A stretch of DNA of 8,845 bases, taken from Desulfobacteraceae bacterium (lineage in GTDB: Bacteria; Desulfobacterota; Desulfobacteria; Desulfobacterales; Desulfosalsimonadaceae). The notes under the pieces are model-generated. The model was not told the DNA's origin. It was given only the letters and a program-made list of their open reading frames with translations, and ran no database searches. Below are positions 1 through 6,704 of this stretch, in pieces; the first letter of the stretch is position 1; each line of letters opens with the position of its first letter. The position numbers and the translations under genes were made by a program. The DNA lies in NCBI GenBank assembly GCA_007131845.1, contig SLPT01000046.1, positions 1 to 8,845 on the forward strand, given 5' to 3'.

Positions 1-1095
1 ACCCGTCTCGATCGAGCCGATGCGATCAGAGAGCCCCAATGCCCGGGCCCCTTCGATGGTGGCCATGCGGATCACCGTTTTTGAATCCATTACCGTGGGA
101 TCAAGCAATGTCGCCTTGTGGAGCCTGGCCGCCGTGCCCATCTCCGCGATCATGTCCAGGTTGTTGTTGGACGCGCATCCGTCGGTGCCTAACCCCACGC
201 TCAGGCCTGCGGCCAGCATTTCCATTACGGGTGCAACACCGCTTGCGAGCTTCATGTTGCTTTCGGGATTGTGGGAGATCATCGCCCCGTGTTCCGACAG
301 CACCCCGATGTCCGTGGCATCCGCCCATACCGCGTGCACGGCCAGGGTGTTTTTATCCAGCACGCCCAAACCGGCAAGCCATGCCACGGGTGAAATGCCG
401 TCATCCAGACCGGCCGATTCCCCCTCGCTGCGGGTTTCAGCCACGTGCACCTGGAACAGCACGCCTTCCTCCCGTGCGGCATCTTTGGCTGCTGCCAGGG
501 TGTTTGCGGAACAGGTATAGGGTGAATGGCAGAATATGGAAGGCGAAATGAGCGGGGAGCGGTTCTTCCACTTCCGGACGAAATCGAGCGCCAATTGAAC
601 GTTTGTTTCCGGATCCGGCACGCCCGGGGCCGGAAAGTCGATCACCCCCTGCCCCAGGACCGCCCGGATGCCGGCCGCATGGACGGCTTCGGCCACCGCA
701 TCTTCGTGAAAATACCCATCGCAGCAGCAGGTTGTGCCGGAAAGAAGCATCTCCGCGCAGGATAAAAGCGCTCCCGCCCGCACCGTATCATACGTGATGT
801 GCCGCTGTTCCGCCGGGAAAATATGGTCCCTGAGCCAGCTTTCCAGGGGAAGATCGTCGGCAAGCCCCCGGAAAAGGGACATGGGCATGTGGGTATGCGT
901 ATTCACGAGCCCGGGCAGGATCAACCCGCCTCGTGCGTCAATCGTACGGCTTGCAGCCGGATCGGCCAGATCAGCCGCCGCACCCACGAATTCGATCCGG
1001 CCGTCCCGGATCCCCACCGCACCCTCTTCTATTACTTCAAAATCGGCATTGACCGTCAGCACGGTCCCGTTGGTCACCAGGATATCAAAAACCAT
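1..1095 (-). CDS. mtaD: 5-methylthioadenosine/S-adenosylhomocysteine deaminase-type amidohydrolase (C-terminus cut by window edge)
   Basis: Cytosolic metal-dependent amidohydrolase of the MtaD/SsnA/TrzN group, expected to deaminate S-adenosylhomocysteine and/or methylthioadenosine to the inosyl compounds. The 365 visible codons have no stop; family members are usually about 430-445 residues, so roughly 70 are missing. Visible landmarks: N-terminal beta-sandwich start with a D-G-R-I turn (about 31-34), LPGLVNTHTHMP with metal ligands H67 and H69, HVAETRSE (H217, E220), H254 in AVHAVW, SHNPESNMKL (275-282), and LGTDG with the metal/catalytic D305. The start is the ATG one base after the metY stop (TGAGATG), with no strong Shine-Dalgarno, so it is probably translated by coupling to metY. 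The metY neighbourhood favours a methionine/SAM-cycle role over guanine, cytosine or triazine substrates, but the exact substrate cannot be read from sequence. An unusual C123-C124-C125 run follows SGTT. Confidence 0.9.
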   Translation of the reverse strand, partial: MVFDILVTNGTVLTVNADFEVIEEGAVGIRDGRIEFVGAAADLADPAASRTIDARGGLILPGLVNTHTHMPMSLFRGLADDLPLESWLRDHIFPAEQRHITYDTVRAGALLSCAEMLLSGTTCCCDGYFHEDAVAEAVHAAGIRAVLGQGVIDFPAPGVPDPETNVQLALDFVRKWKNRSPLISPSIFCHSPYTCSANTLAAAKDAAREEGVLFQVHVAETRSEGESAGLDDGISPVAWLAGLGVLDKNTLAVHAVWADATDIGVLSEHGAMISHNPESNMKLASGVAPVMEMLAAGLSVGLGTDGCASNNNLDMIAEMGTAARLHKATLLDPTVMDSKTVIRMATIEGARALGLSDRIGSIETG

Positions 1096-1096
1096 C

Positions 1097-2380
1097 TCAG
1101 AGTCTTTCGATCGCCTGCGAGATATCGCCGATGATATCGTCGATGTGTTCAATGCCGATGGAAAGCCGGACCAGATCCGGTTCCAGGCCTGCATCGTGCT
1201 GCTGCTTTTCGGTAAGCTGGGAATGGGTCGTGCTGGCCGGGTGCAGCGCCAGGCTCTTGGCGTCCCCCACGTTGGCAAGAATGGAAAAAAGCGACAGGTT
1301 GTCGATAAAGCGCCGCCCCGCCTCGCTTCCGCCCTTCAGGCCGAAAACCACCATGGCGCCGAAACCCTTTTTCATGTACCGGGAGGCGGCCGGGTATGCC
1401 GGATCGTCGGGAAGGCCCGGATAGCGGACCCATTTCACCTCGGGATGCTCTTTTAAGTATGTCGCAACGGCCAGGGCGTTTTCACTGTGACGCGCCATGC
1501 GAAGCGGCAGGGTTTCCAGTCCCTGGAGAAACAGCCAGGCATTGTCCGGCGAAATGCACGCACCCAGGTTCCGCAGGGGAACCAAACGCATGCGCACGGC
1601 AAAGCCGACCGGAGTTAGATCCCCCAGGTCATGGCCGAACCGGAGGTTGAAGTTGCTGGGGTCCGGCGTGTTGTACAATTCGAACTTCGGATCCGTCCAG
1701 TCGAAGGTGCCGGCGTCCACCACCACACCCCCGATGCCGGTGCCGTGCCCGCCGATCCATTTGGTTGCCGAATGAACCACGATATCCGCGCCGTGATCGA
1801 TGGGCCGGAGCAGATACGGGGTGGTAAAGGTGGAATCGACGACAAAGGGCAGCCTGTGCTCCCTTGCGATGGCGGCGACCGCCTCCAGATCCGTGAACTC
1901 CAGGGTGGGATTGCCGATGGTCTCGGCAAACACCACGCGGGTTTGATCTGTAATAGCCGCGGCAAAATTGGCCGGGTCGCGCGGGTCGACGAAATCCACG
2001 GTAATCCCGAACTGGGGAAGGATGTTGTTGAACATGGTGTAGGTTCCACCGTAGAGATTATCCGCGGATACCACCCGGTCTCCCGCCTTGCAGATGTTGA
2101 TAATGGCGTAGAAAATAGCCGATGTACCCGATGCCACCGCAAGGCCCGCCTGCCCGCCGTCGAGTGCCGCCATCCGTTTTTCCAGCACGTCGGTGGTGGG
2201 ATTCATGAGACGGGTGTAGATGTTGCCGGGTACTTTGAGCGAAAAAAGATCCGCAGCATGCGCGGAATCCTTGAATACATAAGAGGAGGTCCGGTAGATG
2301 GGGACCGCCCGGGAACCGGTATCTGTATCGGGCGTATGCCCGGCATGCAGGCAAAGGGTTTCAGGCTTTTTGTTCTCCAT
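1097..2380 (-). CDS. metY: O-acetylhomoserine sulfhydrylase (homocysteine synthase)
   Basis: PLP enzyme of the Cys/Met-metabolism family (fold type I) that makes homocysteine from O-acetylhomoserine and sulfide in the cytosol. The 427-residue length fits MetY rather than the shorter MetB/MetC/MetZ. Visible: ETLCLHAGH at the N-terminus, YTRLMNPT (55-62) that binds the neighbouring subunit's PLP phosphate, SGTSAIF (84-90), the PLP aspartate D182 in VVDSTF, the Schiff-base lysine K207 in HSATKWIGGHG, and the MetY-typical NVGDAKSLALHPAST block (370-384). The reading frame is open to 2518, but the ATG at 2380 is chosen because it begins the conserved N-terminus and has an AAGGA Shine-Dalgarno about six bases upstream; an upstream start would overlap cysK and add non-conserved sequence. 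It lies 71 bp after cysK and one base before the deaminase. Thiosulfate- or persulfide-type sulfur donors cannot be excluded. Confidence 0.94.
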   Translation of the reverse strand: MENKKPETLCLHAGHTPDTDTGSRAVPIYRTSSYVFKDSAHAADLFSLKVPGNIYTRLMNPTTDVLEKRMAALDGGQAGLAVASGTSAIFYAIINICKAGDRVVSADNLYGGTYTMFNNILPQFGITVDFVDPRDPANFAAAITDQTRVVFAETIGNPTLEFTDLEAVAAIAREHRLPFVVDSTFTTPYLLRPIDHGADIVVHSATKWIGGHGTGIGGVVVDAGTFDWTDPKFELYNTPDPSNFNLRFGHDLGDLTPVGFAVRMRLVPLRNLGACISPDNAWLFLQGLETLPLRMARHSENALAVATYLKEHPEVKWVRYPGLPDDPAYPAASRYMKKGFGAMVVFGLKGGSEAGRRFIDNLSLFSILANVGDAKSLALHPASTTHSQLTEKQQHDAGLEPDLVRLSIGIEHIDDIIGDISQAIERL

Positions 2381-2451
2381 TGTTTTTCCTTTTCTTTCTT
2401 CCGGATTGGGTTCGGTGCATGCAGATGCGACAGGGGAACCGACTAAATTGT

Positions 2452-3375
2452 TTACTCCAGGAAAAGCGGCGTGCTGATATAGCGCTCCCCAGTGCTCGGG
2501 AGGACCGTTACGATACACTTGCCGGCGGATTCCGGCCGGGCAGCCATAACCAGGGCCGCATGCACGGCGGCCCCGGAGGAAATGCCGCAGAGCAGGCCCT
2601 CGATGGATGCAAGCTTTCGCGCCGTGGCAAATGCATCATCATTGGAAACGGTCACGACCTCGTCCACCACGCCCCGATCCAGGATATCCGGAACGAATCC
2701 GGCGCCGATCCCCTGGATCTTGTGGGGTCCGGGTTTGCCCCCTGAAAGAACCGGCGAGTCGGCCGGTTCGACGGCAACAGCCGTAAATCCGGGCTTCCGA
2801 TCCCGGATCACGCGGGAAACCCCCGTGATGGTTCCGCCCGTACCCACGCCGGAAACAAAAATATCCACGGCCCCATCCGTGTCGTTCCAGATCTCCTCGG
2901 CCGTAGTCCTGCTGTGTACCGCTGGATTGGCCGGATTGGAGAACTGGTCCGGCATGAAAGCATCCTGATTTTCGGACAGGATCGAACGCGCCTTTTCAAT
3001 GGCCCCGTTCATCCCTTTTTCGCCCGGCGTAAGCACCAGCTGAGCGCCCAGGTGCGTAAGAAGCTTTTTTCTTTCCATGCTCATGGTTTCCGGCATGGTC
3101 AATTGCAGGCGGTAGCCCCGGGCGGCGCAGATATAGGCCAGCGCGATGCCGGTGTTGCCGCTGGTGGGCTCGATAATCACGGTCCCCGGACCGATCCTTC
3201 CCTCCTGTTCCGCGCGTTCGATCATGGATACACCAATCCGGTCCTTCACGCTTCCCAGGGGATTGAAAAACTCCAGCTTCGCAAACACATCGGCCTTCAA
3301 CCCCTGCGCGATCCGGTTAAGCCGCACCAAGGGTGTTTCACCGTACACCGTGGTAATGTTTTCATACACGTTCAT
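2452..3375 (-). CDS. cysK: cysteine synthase A (O-acetylserine sulfhydrylase)
   Basis: Fold-type II PLP enzyme that replaces the acetyl group of O-acetylserine with sulfide to give cysteine. At 307 residues it has normal CysK length and no regulatory CBS domain. Visible: [10 protein letters not shown] (11-20), the PLP lysine K44 in [11 protein letters not shown], the substrate-binding loop TSGNTG (71-76), the phosphate-binding GVGTGGT (176-182), GISSGAA (264-270), and PSTGERY (293-299) with S294 near the pyridine nitrogen. A GAGGG Shine-Dalgarno lies about seven bases before the ATG. The substrate is made by the upstream acetyltransferase gene, separated from cysK by 139 bp holding a heptamer repeat array; the downstream neighbour is metY. 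CysM-like use of thiosulfate, or cystathionine beta-synthase activity, is less likely because of the length and the clear CysK motifs. Confidence 0.96.
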   Translation of the reverse strand: MNVYENITTVYGETPLVRLNRIAQGLKADVFAKLEFFNPLGSVKDRIGVSMIERAEQEGRIGPGTVIIEPTSGNTGIALAYICAARGYRLQLTMPETMSMERKKLLTHLGAQLVLTPGEKGMNGAIEKARSILSENQDAFMPDQFSNPANPAVHSRTTAEEIWNDTDGAVDIFVSGVGTGGTITGVSRVIRDRKPGFTAVAVEPADSPVLSGGKPGPHKIQGIGAGFVPDILDRGVVDEVVTVSNDDAFATARKLASIEGLLCGISSGAAVHAALVMAARPESAGKCIVTVLPSTGERYISTPLFLE

Positions 3376-3439
3376 GGCAAGGCCCTCTTGTCTTTGAATT
3401 CACAATTCCCCTGAAACGTGGGATCCTTTCCGCCCCCAT

Positions 3440-3509
3440 CCCTGACCACAGACTTCCGGCCTCTGCCCTCTGTCTTCCGTCCTATATCTTCTGCCTTCCG
3501 TCCTCTGCC
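3440..3509. repeat. ten-unit degenerate heptamer array between cysE and cysK
   Basis: Seventy bases divide exactly into ten 7-base units. On the plus strand, in order: CCCTGAC, CACAGAC, TTCCGGC, CTCTGCC, CTCTGTC, TTCCGTC, CTATATC, TTCTGCC, TTCCGTC, CTCTGCC. Every unit ends in C; TTCCGTC and CTCTGCC each occur twice. On the transcribed sense strand the units read roughly GRCRGAR, making a purine-rich stretch. A partial eleventh unit (CTCCATC) runs into the cysE stop codon. This resembles the short tandem heptamer repeats scattered through intergenic regions of some bacterial genomes. Confidence 0.85.
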
Positions 3510-3514
3510 CTCCA

Positions 3515-4552
3515 TCACGCCCCCTCGTCCCCCGAAACGGCGGCTCCGTCGCTCGTCCCGTTTCGACGGTAAATCAGCCGGGGGTTTTCGATAAGGACCG
3601 TCGTATGGGGCGGGATCGACTCGGTCAGCCATACATTGCCGCCAATCACCGACCGGGTACCGATGACGGTTTTGCCGCCTAAAATGGTGGCACCGGAATA
3701 GATCACCACGTTGTCCTCGATGGTGGGATGGCGCTTGACGCCCCGCATGTCCTCGCACCGATCCTCCGGCACGGATAACGCCCCGATGGTAACGCCCTGG
3801 TATATCCTGACATTATCACCGATAAACGAGGTTTCCCCGATCACAATGCCCGTTCCATGGTCGATCACGAAGCTTTTGCCGATCTCGGCGCCCGGATGAA
3901 TATCGATGCCGGTCAGGCTATGGGAATGCTCCGTCATGATCCGAGGAATAAGGGGTACGCCGAGTTCATGCAGCCTGTGCGCGATCCGGTAGATTATGAT
4001 GGCATACATCCCGGGATAGCTAAAGATAACCTCATCGCAGCTTTTTGCGGCCGGATCGCCGTGATAGGCGGCCTCCACGTCCGCGGCAAGAAGGGTTTGC
4101 AGCTCCGGAATTCCCTCCAGGAAGGCAAGGGCGGTTTCATAGCCGCGCTGCACGCAATCCGAGCACGGAAGCTCATACTTGAAACATTCATATCGCACGG
4201 CCCGGCAAACCTGGTCAGAGAGCATGTCGAACACCGCCGATGTCAACTGGCCAAGCTGGTATTTCAGATTGACCGGGTCCACTTTTTCCCGGTTGAAATA
4301 CCCCGGAAAAAGGATTTGCCTGAGTTTTTCCAGGATTTCGACAATGGCATCTTCCGAGGGGATCGGCTCGTAGTCGATATGGGCGTAGTGCCCTTCCCTT
4401 CCGGAAGCTTCGACAACGGCCTCTATTACGCCTGCCAGACGCTTCCGGAAGTCCGAATAGGTGGCGGCCCCGTCCTTGCAGGTTCCGGCATCTTCAGTCT
4501 CGTTGATCTTACCCAATGGATTCTTTCCTTTCACGCCGATTTTACCAGTCAT
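3515..4552 (-). CDS. cysE: serine O-acetyltransferase, EpsC/CysE type
   Basis: Makes O-acetylserine from serine and acetyl-CoA, the committed step to cysteine. The 345 residues comprise an extended helical N-terminal part (about 30-195) and a left-handed beta-helix of hexapeptide repeats (about 205-310). Catalytic positions match CysE: D217 in TGIDIHP, H232 in DHGTG and H275 in RHPTI; VIGET (237-241) and [10 protein letters not shown] (284-293) are typical. The N-terminal part has four cysteines, C116, C123, C130 and C133. The tail (about 327-345) is low-complexity, ending GDEGA, and lacks the C-terminal isoleucine that docks into CysK in the classical cysteine synthase complex. The ATG overlaps the nifS stop (TAATG), suggesting coupling. 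An in-frame TTG at 4516, preceded by AAAGGA, is an alternative start that would remove 12 non-conserved residues. The next gene, cysK, uses its product. Confidence 0.93.
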   Translation of the reverse strand: MTGKIGVKGKNPLGKINETEDAGTCKDGAATYSDFRKRLAGVIEAVVEASGREGHYAHIDYEPIPSEDAIVEILEKLRQILFPGYFNREKVDPVNLKYQLGQLTSAVFDMLSDQVCRAVRYECFKYELPCSDCVQRGYETALAFLEGIPELQTLLAADVEAAYHGDPAAKSCDEVIFSYPGMYAIIIYRIAHRLHELGVPLIPRIMTEHSHSLTGIDIHPGAEIGKSFVIDHGTGIVIGETSFIGDNVRIYQGVTIGALSVPEDRCEDMRGVKRHPTIEDNVVIYSGATILGGKTVIGTRSVIGGNVWLTESIPPHTTVLIENPRLIYRRNGTSDGAAVSGDEGA

Positions 4553-5733
4553 TACTGGATGCTGCAGGAAGCCCCCTTTTTCCAGAAAGGCGACATCTCC
4601 CTCAGCTTCCGGATTAACGGCGGCAGCTCGCTTGCAACGGTTTCAATTTCTTCCGGGGTGGTATAAGTGCTCAGGGAAAAGCGGATCGAACCATGGGCGG
4701 CGGTGAAGGGAACCCCCAGTGCCCGGAGAACATGGGACGGCTCCAGCGTCCCGGACGTGCACGCGGAGCCCGAAGATGCGCAAACCCCAAGCTGGTCGAG
4801 CATCAGCAAAATCGATTCCCCCTCCACATATTCGAAACTTACGCTCAGGGTATTCGGGAGCCGGTCTTCCCGGCTGCCGTTTAACAGGGTATTGGGAATC
4901 TTTTCGAGGATTTCCGATTCGAGCCTGTCACGAAGGGAGCGGACCCGATCCATCTCCCCGTCCGCCAAGTCCTTCCTGGCCAACTCCGCGGCCTTTCCGA
5001 TACCGATAATGGAAGCCACATTTTCCGTGCCGCCCCGGCGCCCCTTTTCCTGGTGTCCGCCGATCAGGAACGGGGCGAACTTGGTACCCTTTTTCACATA
5101 GAGAACCCCCACGCCCTTAGGGGCATGAAACTTGTGGCCTGAAAGTGCCAGCATATTAATGCCCGATTTTTTCACATCCACCGGGATTTTCCCCACGGCC
5201 TGAACGGCATCCGTATGAAACGCGATCCCCTTTTCGGCGGCCATCTGCGCAATTTTTTCCACAGGAAAGATCACGCCGGTTTCATTGTTGGCCCACATGA
5301 TGCTGATGATGGCGGTATCCTCGGTCATCCGATGGGCAAGGTAGTCCATGTCGAGGCGGCCCTCCCTGTCCACCGGAACCCAGCTGACCCGGTATCCTGT
5401 CTTGGCCAGGTGCTCGCAGAGATTCTTTATGGCCGGATGCTCCACCCGCGTGGTGATGATATGCCGTTTTTTCGGGTTGGACTGAAGCGCTGCATAGATA
5501 GCCGTGGAGTCGCTTTCGGTGCCACAGGACGTGAAGATGATCTCCCCGGGGTCCGCGTTGATCAGGGCCGCCACGTTTTCGCGGGCTTCCGTAATCTGCT
5601 TGCCGACCACCCCCCCAAACATGTGCATGCTCGATGGATTGCCGTAGTATTCCGAGAAATACGGCATCATCTTTTCCACCACTTCGGGCGCCACCCGGGT
5701 GGTGGCGTTGTTATCCAGGTAAATCGTCTTCAT
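4552..5733 (-). CDS. nifS: cysteine desulfurase, NifS type
   Basis: PLP enzyme that removes sulfur from cysteine as an enzyme persulfide, for Fe-S cluster assembly on NifU. The 393 residues have the NifS/IscS layout: YLDNNATT (5-12), GNPSSMH (31-37), TSCGTESD (68-75), H99 in VEHPA, ANNETG (148-153), D175 in HTDAVQ, the PLP lysine K201 in [17 protein letters not shown] (232-238), and the persulfide-forming C325 in SSGSACTSG. The open frame continues upstream to 5835 inside nifU, but the ATG at 5733 begins the conserved N-terminus and has a GGAGGTG Shine-Dalgarno formed by the end of nifU. It overlaps nifU by four bases (ATGA) and cysE by one (TAATG), so the three proteins are probably made in step. 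NifS rather than IscS or SufS is called because of its nifU partner; no nitrogenase genes are in view, so a housekeeping role is likely. Confidence 0.95.
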   Translation of the reverse strand: MKTIYLDNNATTRVAPEVVEKMMPYFSEYYGNPSSMHMFGGVVGKQITEARENVAALINADPGEIIFTSCGTESDSTAIYAALQSNPKKRHIITTRVEHPAIKNLCEHLAKTGYRVSWVPVDREGRLDMDYLAHRMTEDTAIISIMWANNETGVIFPVEKIAQMAAEKGIAFHTDAVQAVGKIPVDVKKSGINMLALSGHKFHAPKGVGVLYVKKGTKFAPFLIGGHQEKGRRGGTENVASIIGIGKAAELARKDLADGEMDRVRSLRDRLESEILEKIPNTLLNGSREDRLPNTLSVSFEYVEGESILLMLDQLGVCASSGSACTSGTLEPSHVLRALGVPFTAAHGSIRFSLSTYTTPEEIETVASELPPLIRKLREMSPFWKKGASCSIQ

Positions 5734-6560
5734 TGCTTCACCTCCTCGACCACGAGGTCCGGGGATACAAACTCCCTGAGCTTCTCTTCGACGTAATTTT
5801 TCAGTGTCAGCTCCGAAGCGGCACAGGTGGCACATGTTCCGATCAGCTTCACGTAAACGGATGTACCGTCCACATCCACCAGCTCGATGCTCCCGCCGTC
5901 CTTTTCCAGTGCCGGCTTGATTTCCCGCTCCAGGGTTTCTTCGATCAGCTTGATCTTTTCGATATTGGTCATTTTCCTTTTCGGTTCGGGCGAGGCCTCG
6001 GCCTTTTTATATACCCGGCCGACGATCTCCCGGATGGCATCATGGCACTGGCCGCATCCGCCGCCCGCCTTGATATAATTCGTAACCTCCTCCACGTACT
6101 GAAGCTTGTTGTCCCGCACGGAAGTCTCAATGGCCTTGTCGGTCACGCCGAAACACTCGCAGACGATATTCCCGTCGATCTCCGGTTCCTCAAGCCCCCG
6201 ATAATGGAGAATGGCCTTTTTCAGGGCGTCCTTTCCCATGACCGAGCAGTGCATCTTCTCCTTCGGAAGTCCTCCCAGATAGGCAGCAATGTCATCGTTG
6301 GTGATTTTTTCCGCTTCGCCGACGGACTTTCCCATGATCATCTCGGTCAATGCCGAAGACGACGCGATGGCACTTGCGCAACCGAAGGTCTGGAACTTGA
6401 CGTCCGCGATCCGCTCGTTTTCATCCACCGTAAACATCAGCTTCAGGGCATCGCCGCAGGCCATGGAACCGACCTCTCCCACGCCGTCCGGATTATCTAT
6501 TTCACCGACGTTTCTGGGATTCAGAAAATGATCCCTTACCTTATCCGTATATTCCCACAT
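5730..6560 (-). CDS. nifU: three-domain Fe-S cluster scaffold protein NifU
   Basis: Scaffold on which NifS-derived sulfur and iron are assembled into clusters. All three NifU modules are present in 276 residues. The IscU-like N-domain (1-125) has C35, D37 in ACGDAL, C61 in TFGCASA and C105 in MHCSVMG. The central BFD-like [2Fe-2S] domain (about 130-180) has C134-x-C136 and C169-x-x-C172. The C-terminal Nfu domain (about 198-270) has the C243-x-x-C246 motif. This is shorter than the Azotobacter protein, mainly in the linker near 185-197. A strong AGGAGGAG Shine-Dalgarno sits just before the ATG. It is the first gene of the six-gene run and follows an AT-rich promoter region. In the absence of other nif genes it probably serves general Fe-S assembly, which anaerobes need heavily. 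Confidence 0.96.
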   Translation of the reverse strand: MWEYTDKVRDHFLNPRNVGEIDNPDGVGEVGSMACGDALKLMFTVDENERIADVKFQTFGCASAIASSSALTEMIMGKSVGEAEKITNDDIAAYLGGLPKEKMHCSVMGKDALKKAILHYRGLEEPEIDGNIVCECFGVTDKAIETSVRDNKLQYVEEVTNYIKAGGGCGQCHDAIREIVGRVYKKAEASPEPKRKMTNIEKIKLIEETLEREIKPALEKDGGSIELVDVDGTSVYVKLIGTCATCAASELTLKNYVEEKLREFVSPDLVVEEVKQ

Positions 6561-6611
6561 GCCGCTCCTCCTGCAATTTCCTGCACTTTAGATTAACTGC
6601 ACTCTGTCTAT

Positions 6612-6643
6612 ATTGATATAATTGATATTATTGACGGTGTCAT
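6612..6643 (-). promoter_or_regulatory. candidate sigma70-type promoter with three 9-bp direct repeats upstream of nifU
   Basis: On the minus strand, ATGACA (6643-6638; 5 of 6 with TTGACA) is followed by exactly 17 bases and then TATATC (6620-6615; 4 of 6 with TATAAT). Initiation a few bases later would give a leader of about 45-50 nt ending in the nifU Shine-Dalgarno. The spacer and -10 overlap three head-to-tail 9-bp units, on the plus strand ATTGATATA, ATTGATATT and ATTGACGGT (6612-6638), which could be an operator. No clear IscR consensus palindrome was recognised. The call rests on motif reading only. Confidence 0.4.
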
Positions 6644-6685
6644 ATTAACCCTATCCGAATCATATTTCAAAGCCTTTTGTTACCG

Positions 6686-6702
6686 GCCCCATCGCCGGGG
6701 GC
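6686..6702 (-). terminator. weak GC hairpin after the MetE-like gene
   Basis: A 5-bp GCCCC/GGGGC stem with a 7-base loop lies just downstream of the stop of the MetE-like gene. It is placed where a terminator would separate that gene from the nifU promoter, but no T-run follows on the minus strand, so intrinsic termination would be weak or absent. Confidence 0.2.
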
Positions 6703-6704
6703 AA

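Noticed and set aside
1631..2446. 271-codon plus-strand open frame
   Set aside because: Fully antisense to metY, with no domain or ribosome binding site; the metY frame has all catalytic motifs.
2381..2518. Longer metY reading with 46 extra N-terminal residues
   Set aside because: It overlaps the end of cysK, the added residues are not family-like, and the ATG at 2380 has a good Shine-Dalgarno.
3396..3408. GAATT-CAC-AATTC palindrome upstream of cysK as an operator
   Set aside because: Arms of only five bases in an AT-rich patch; too short to support a site without conservation data.
3372..3758. Minus-strand open frame with RGRK-rich protein across the cysE-cysK gap
   Set aside because: The repetitive peptide is just the heptamer array read in one frame; it overlaps cysE and the start of cysK and has no conserved sequence.
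3857..4666. 269-codon plus-strand open frame
   Set aside because: Antisense to cysE and the end of nifS; no recognisable protein family.
5730..6560. Nitrogen-fixation island suggested by nifU and nifS
   Set aside because: No nitrogenase structural or cofactor genes are in view; the flanking genes are cysteine and methionine metabolism, so general Fe-S assembly fits better.
5634..6596. 320-codon open frame on the plus strand
   Set aside because: It lies antisense to nifU and nifS, both of which have full conserved motifs; its translation shows no recognisable family and is a by-product of GC-rich codon structure.
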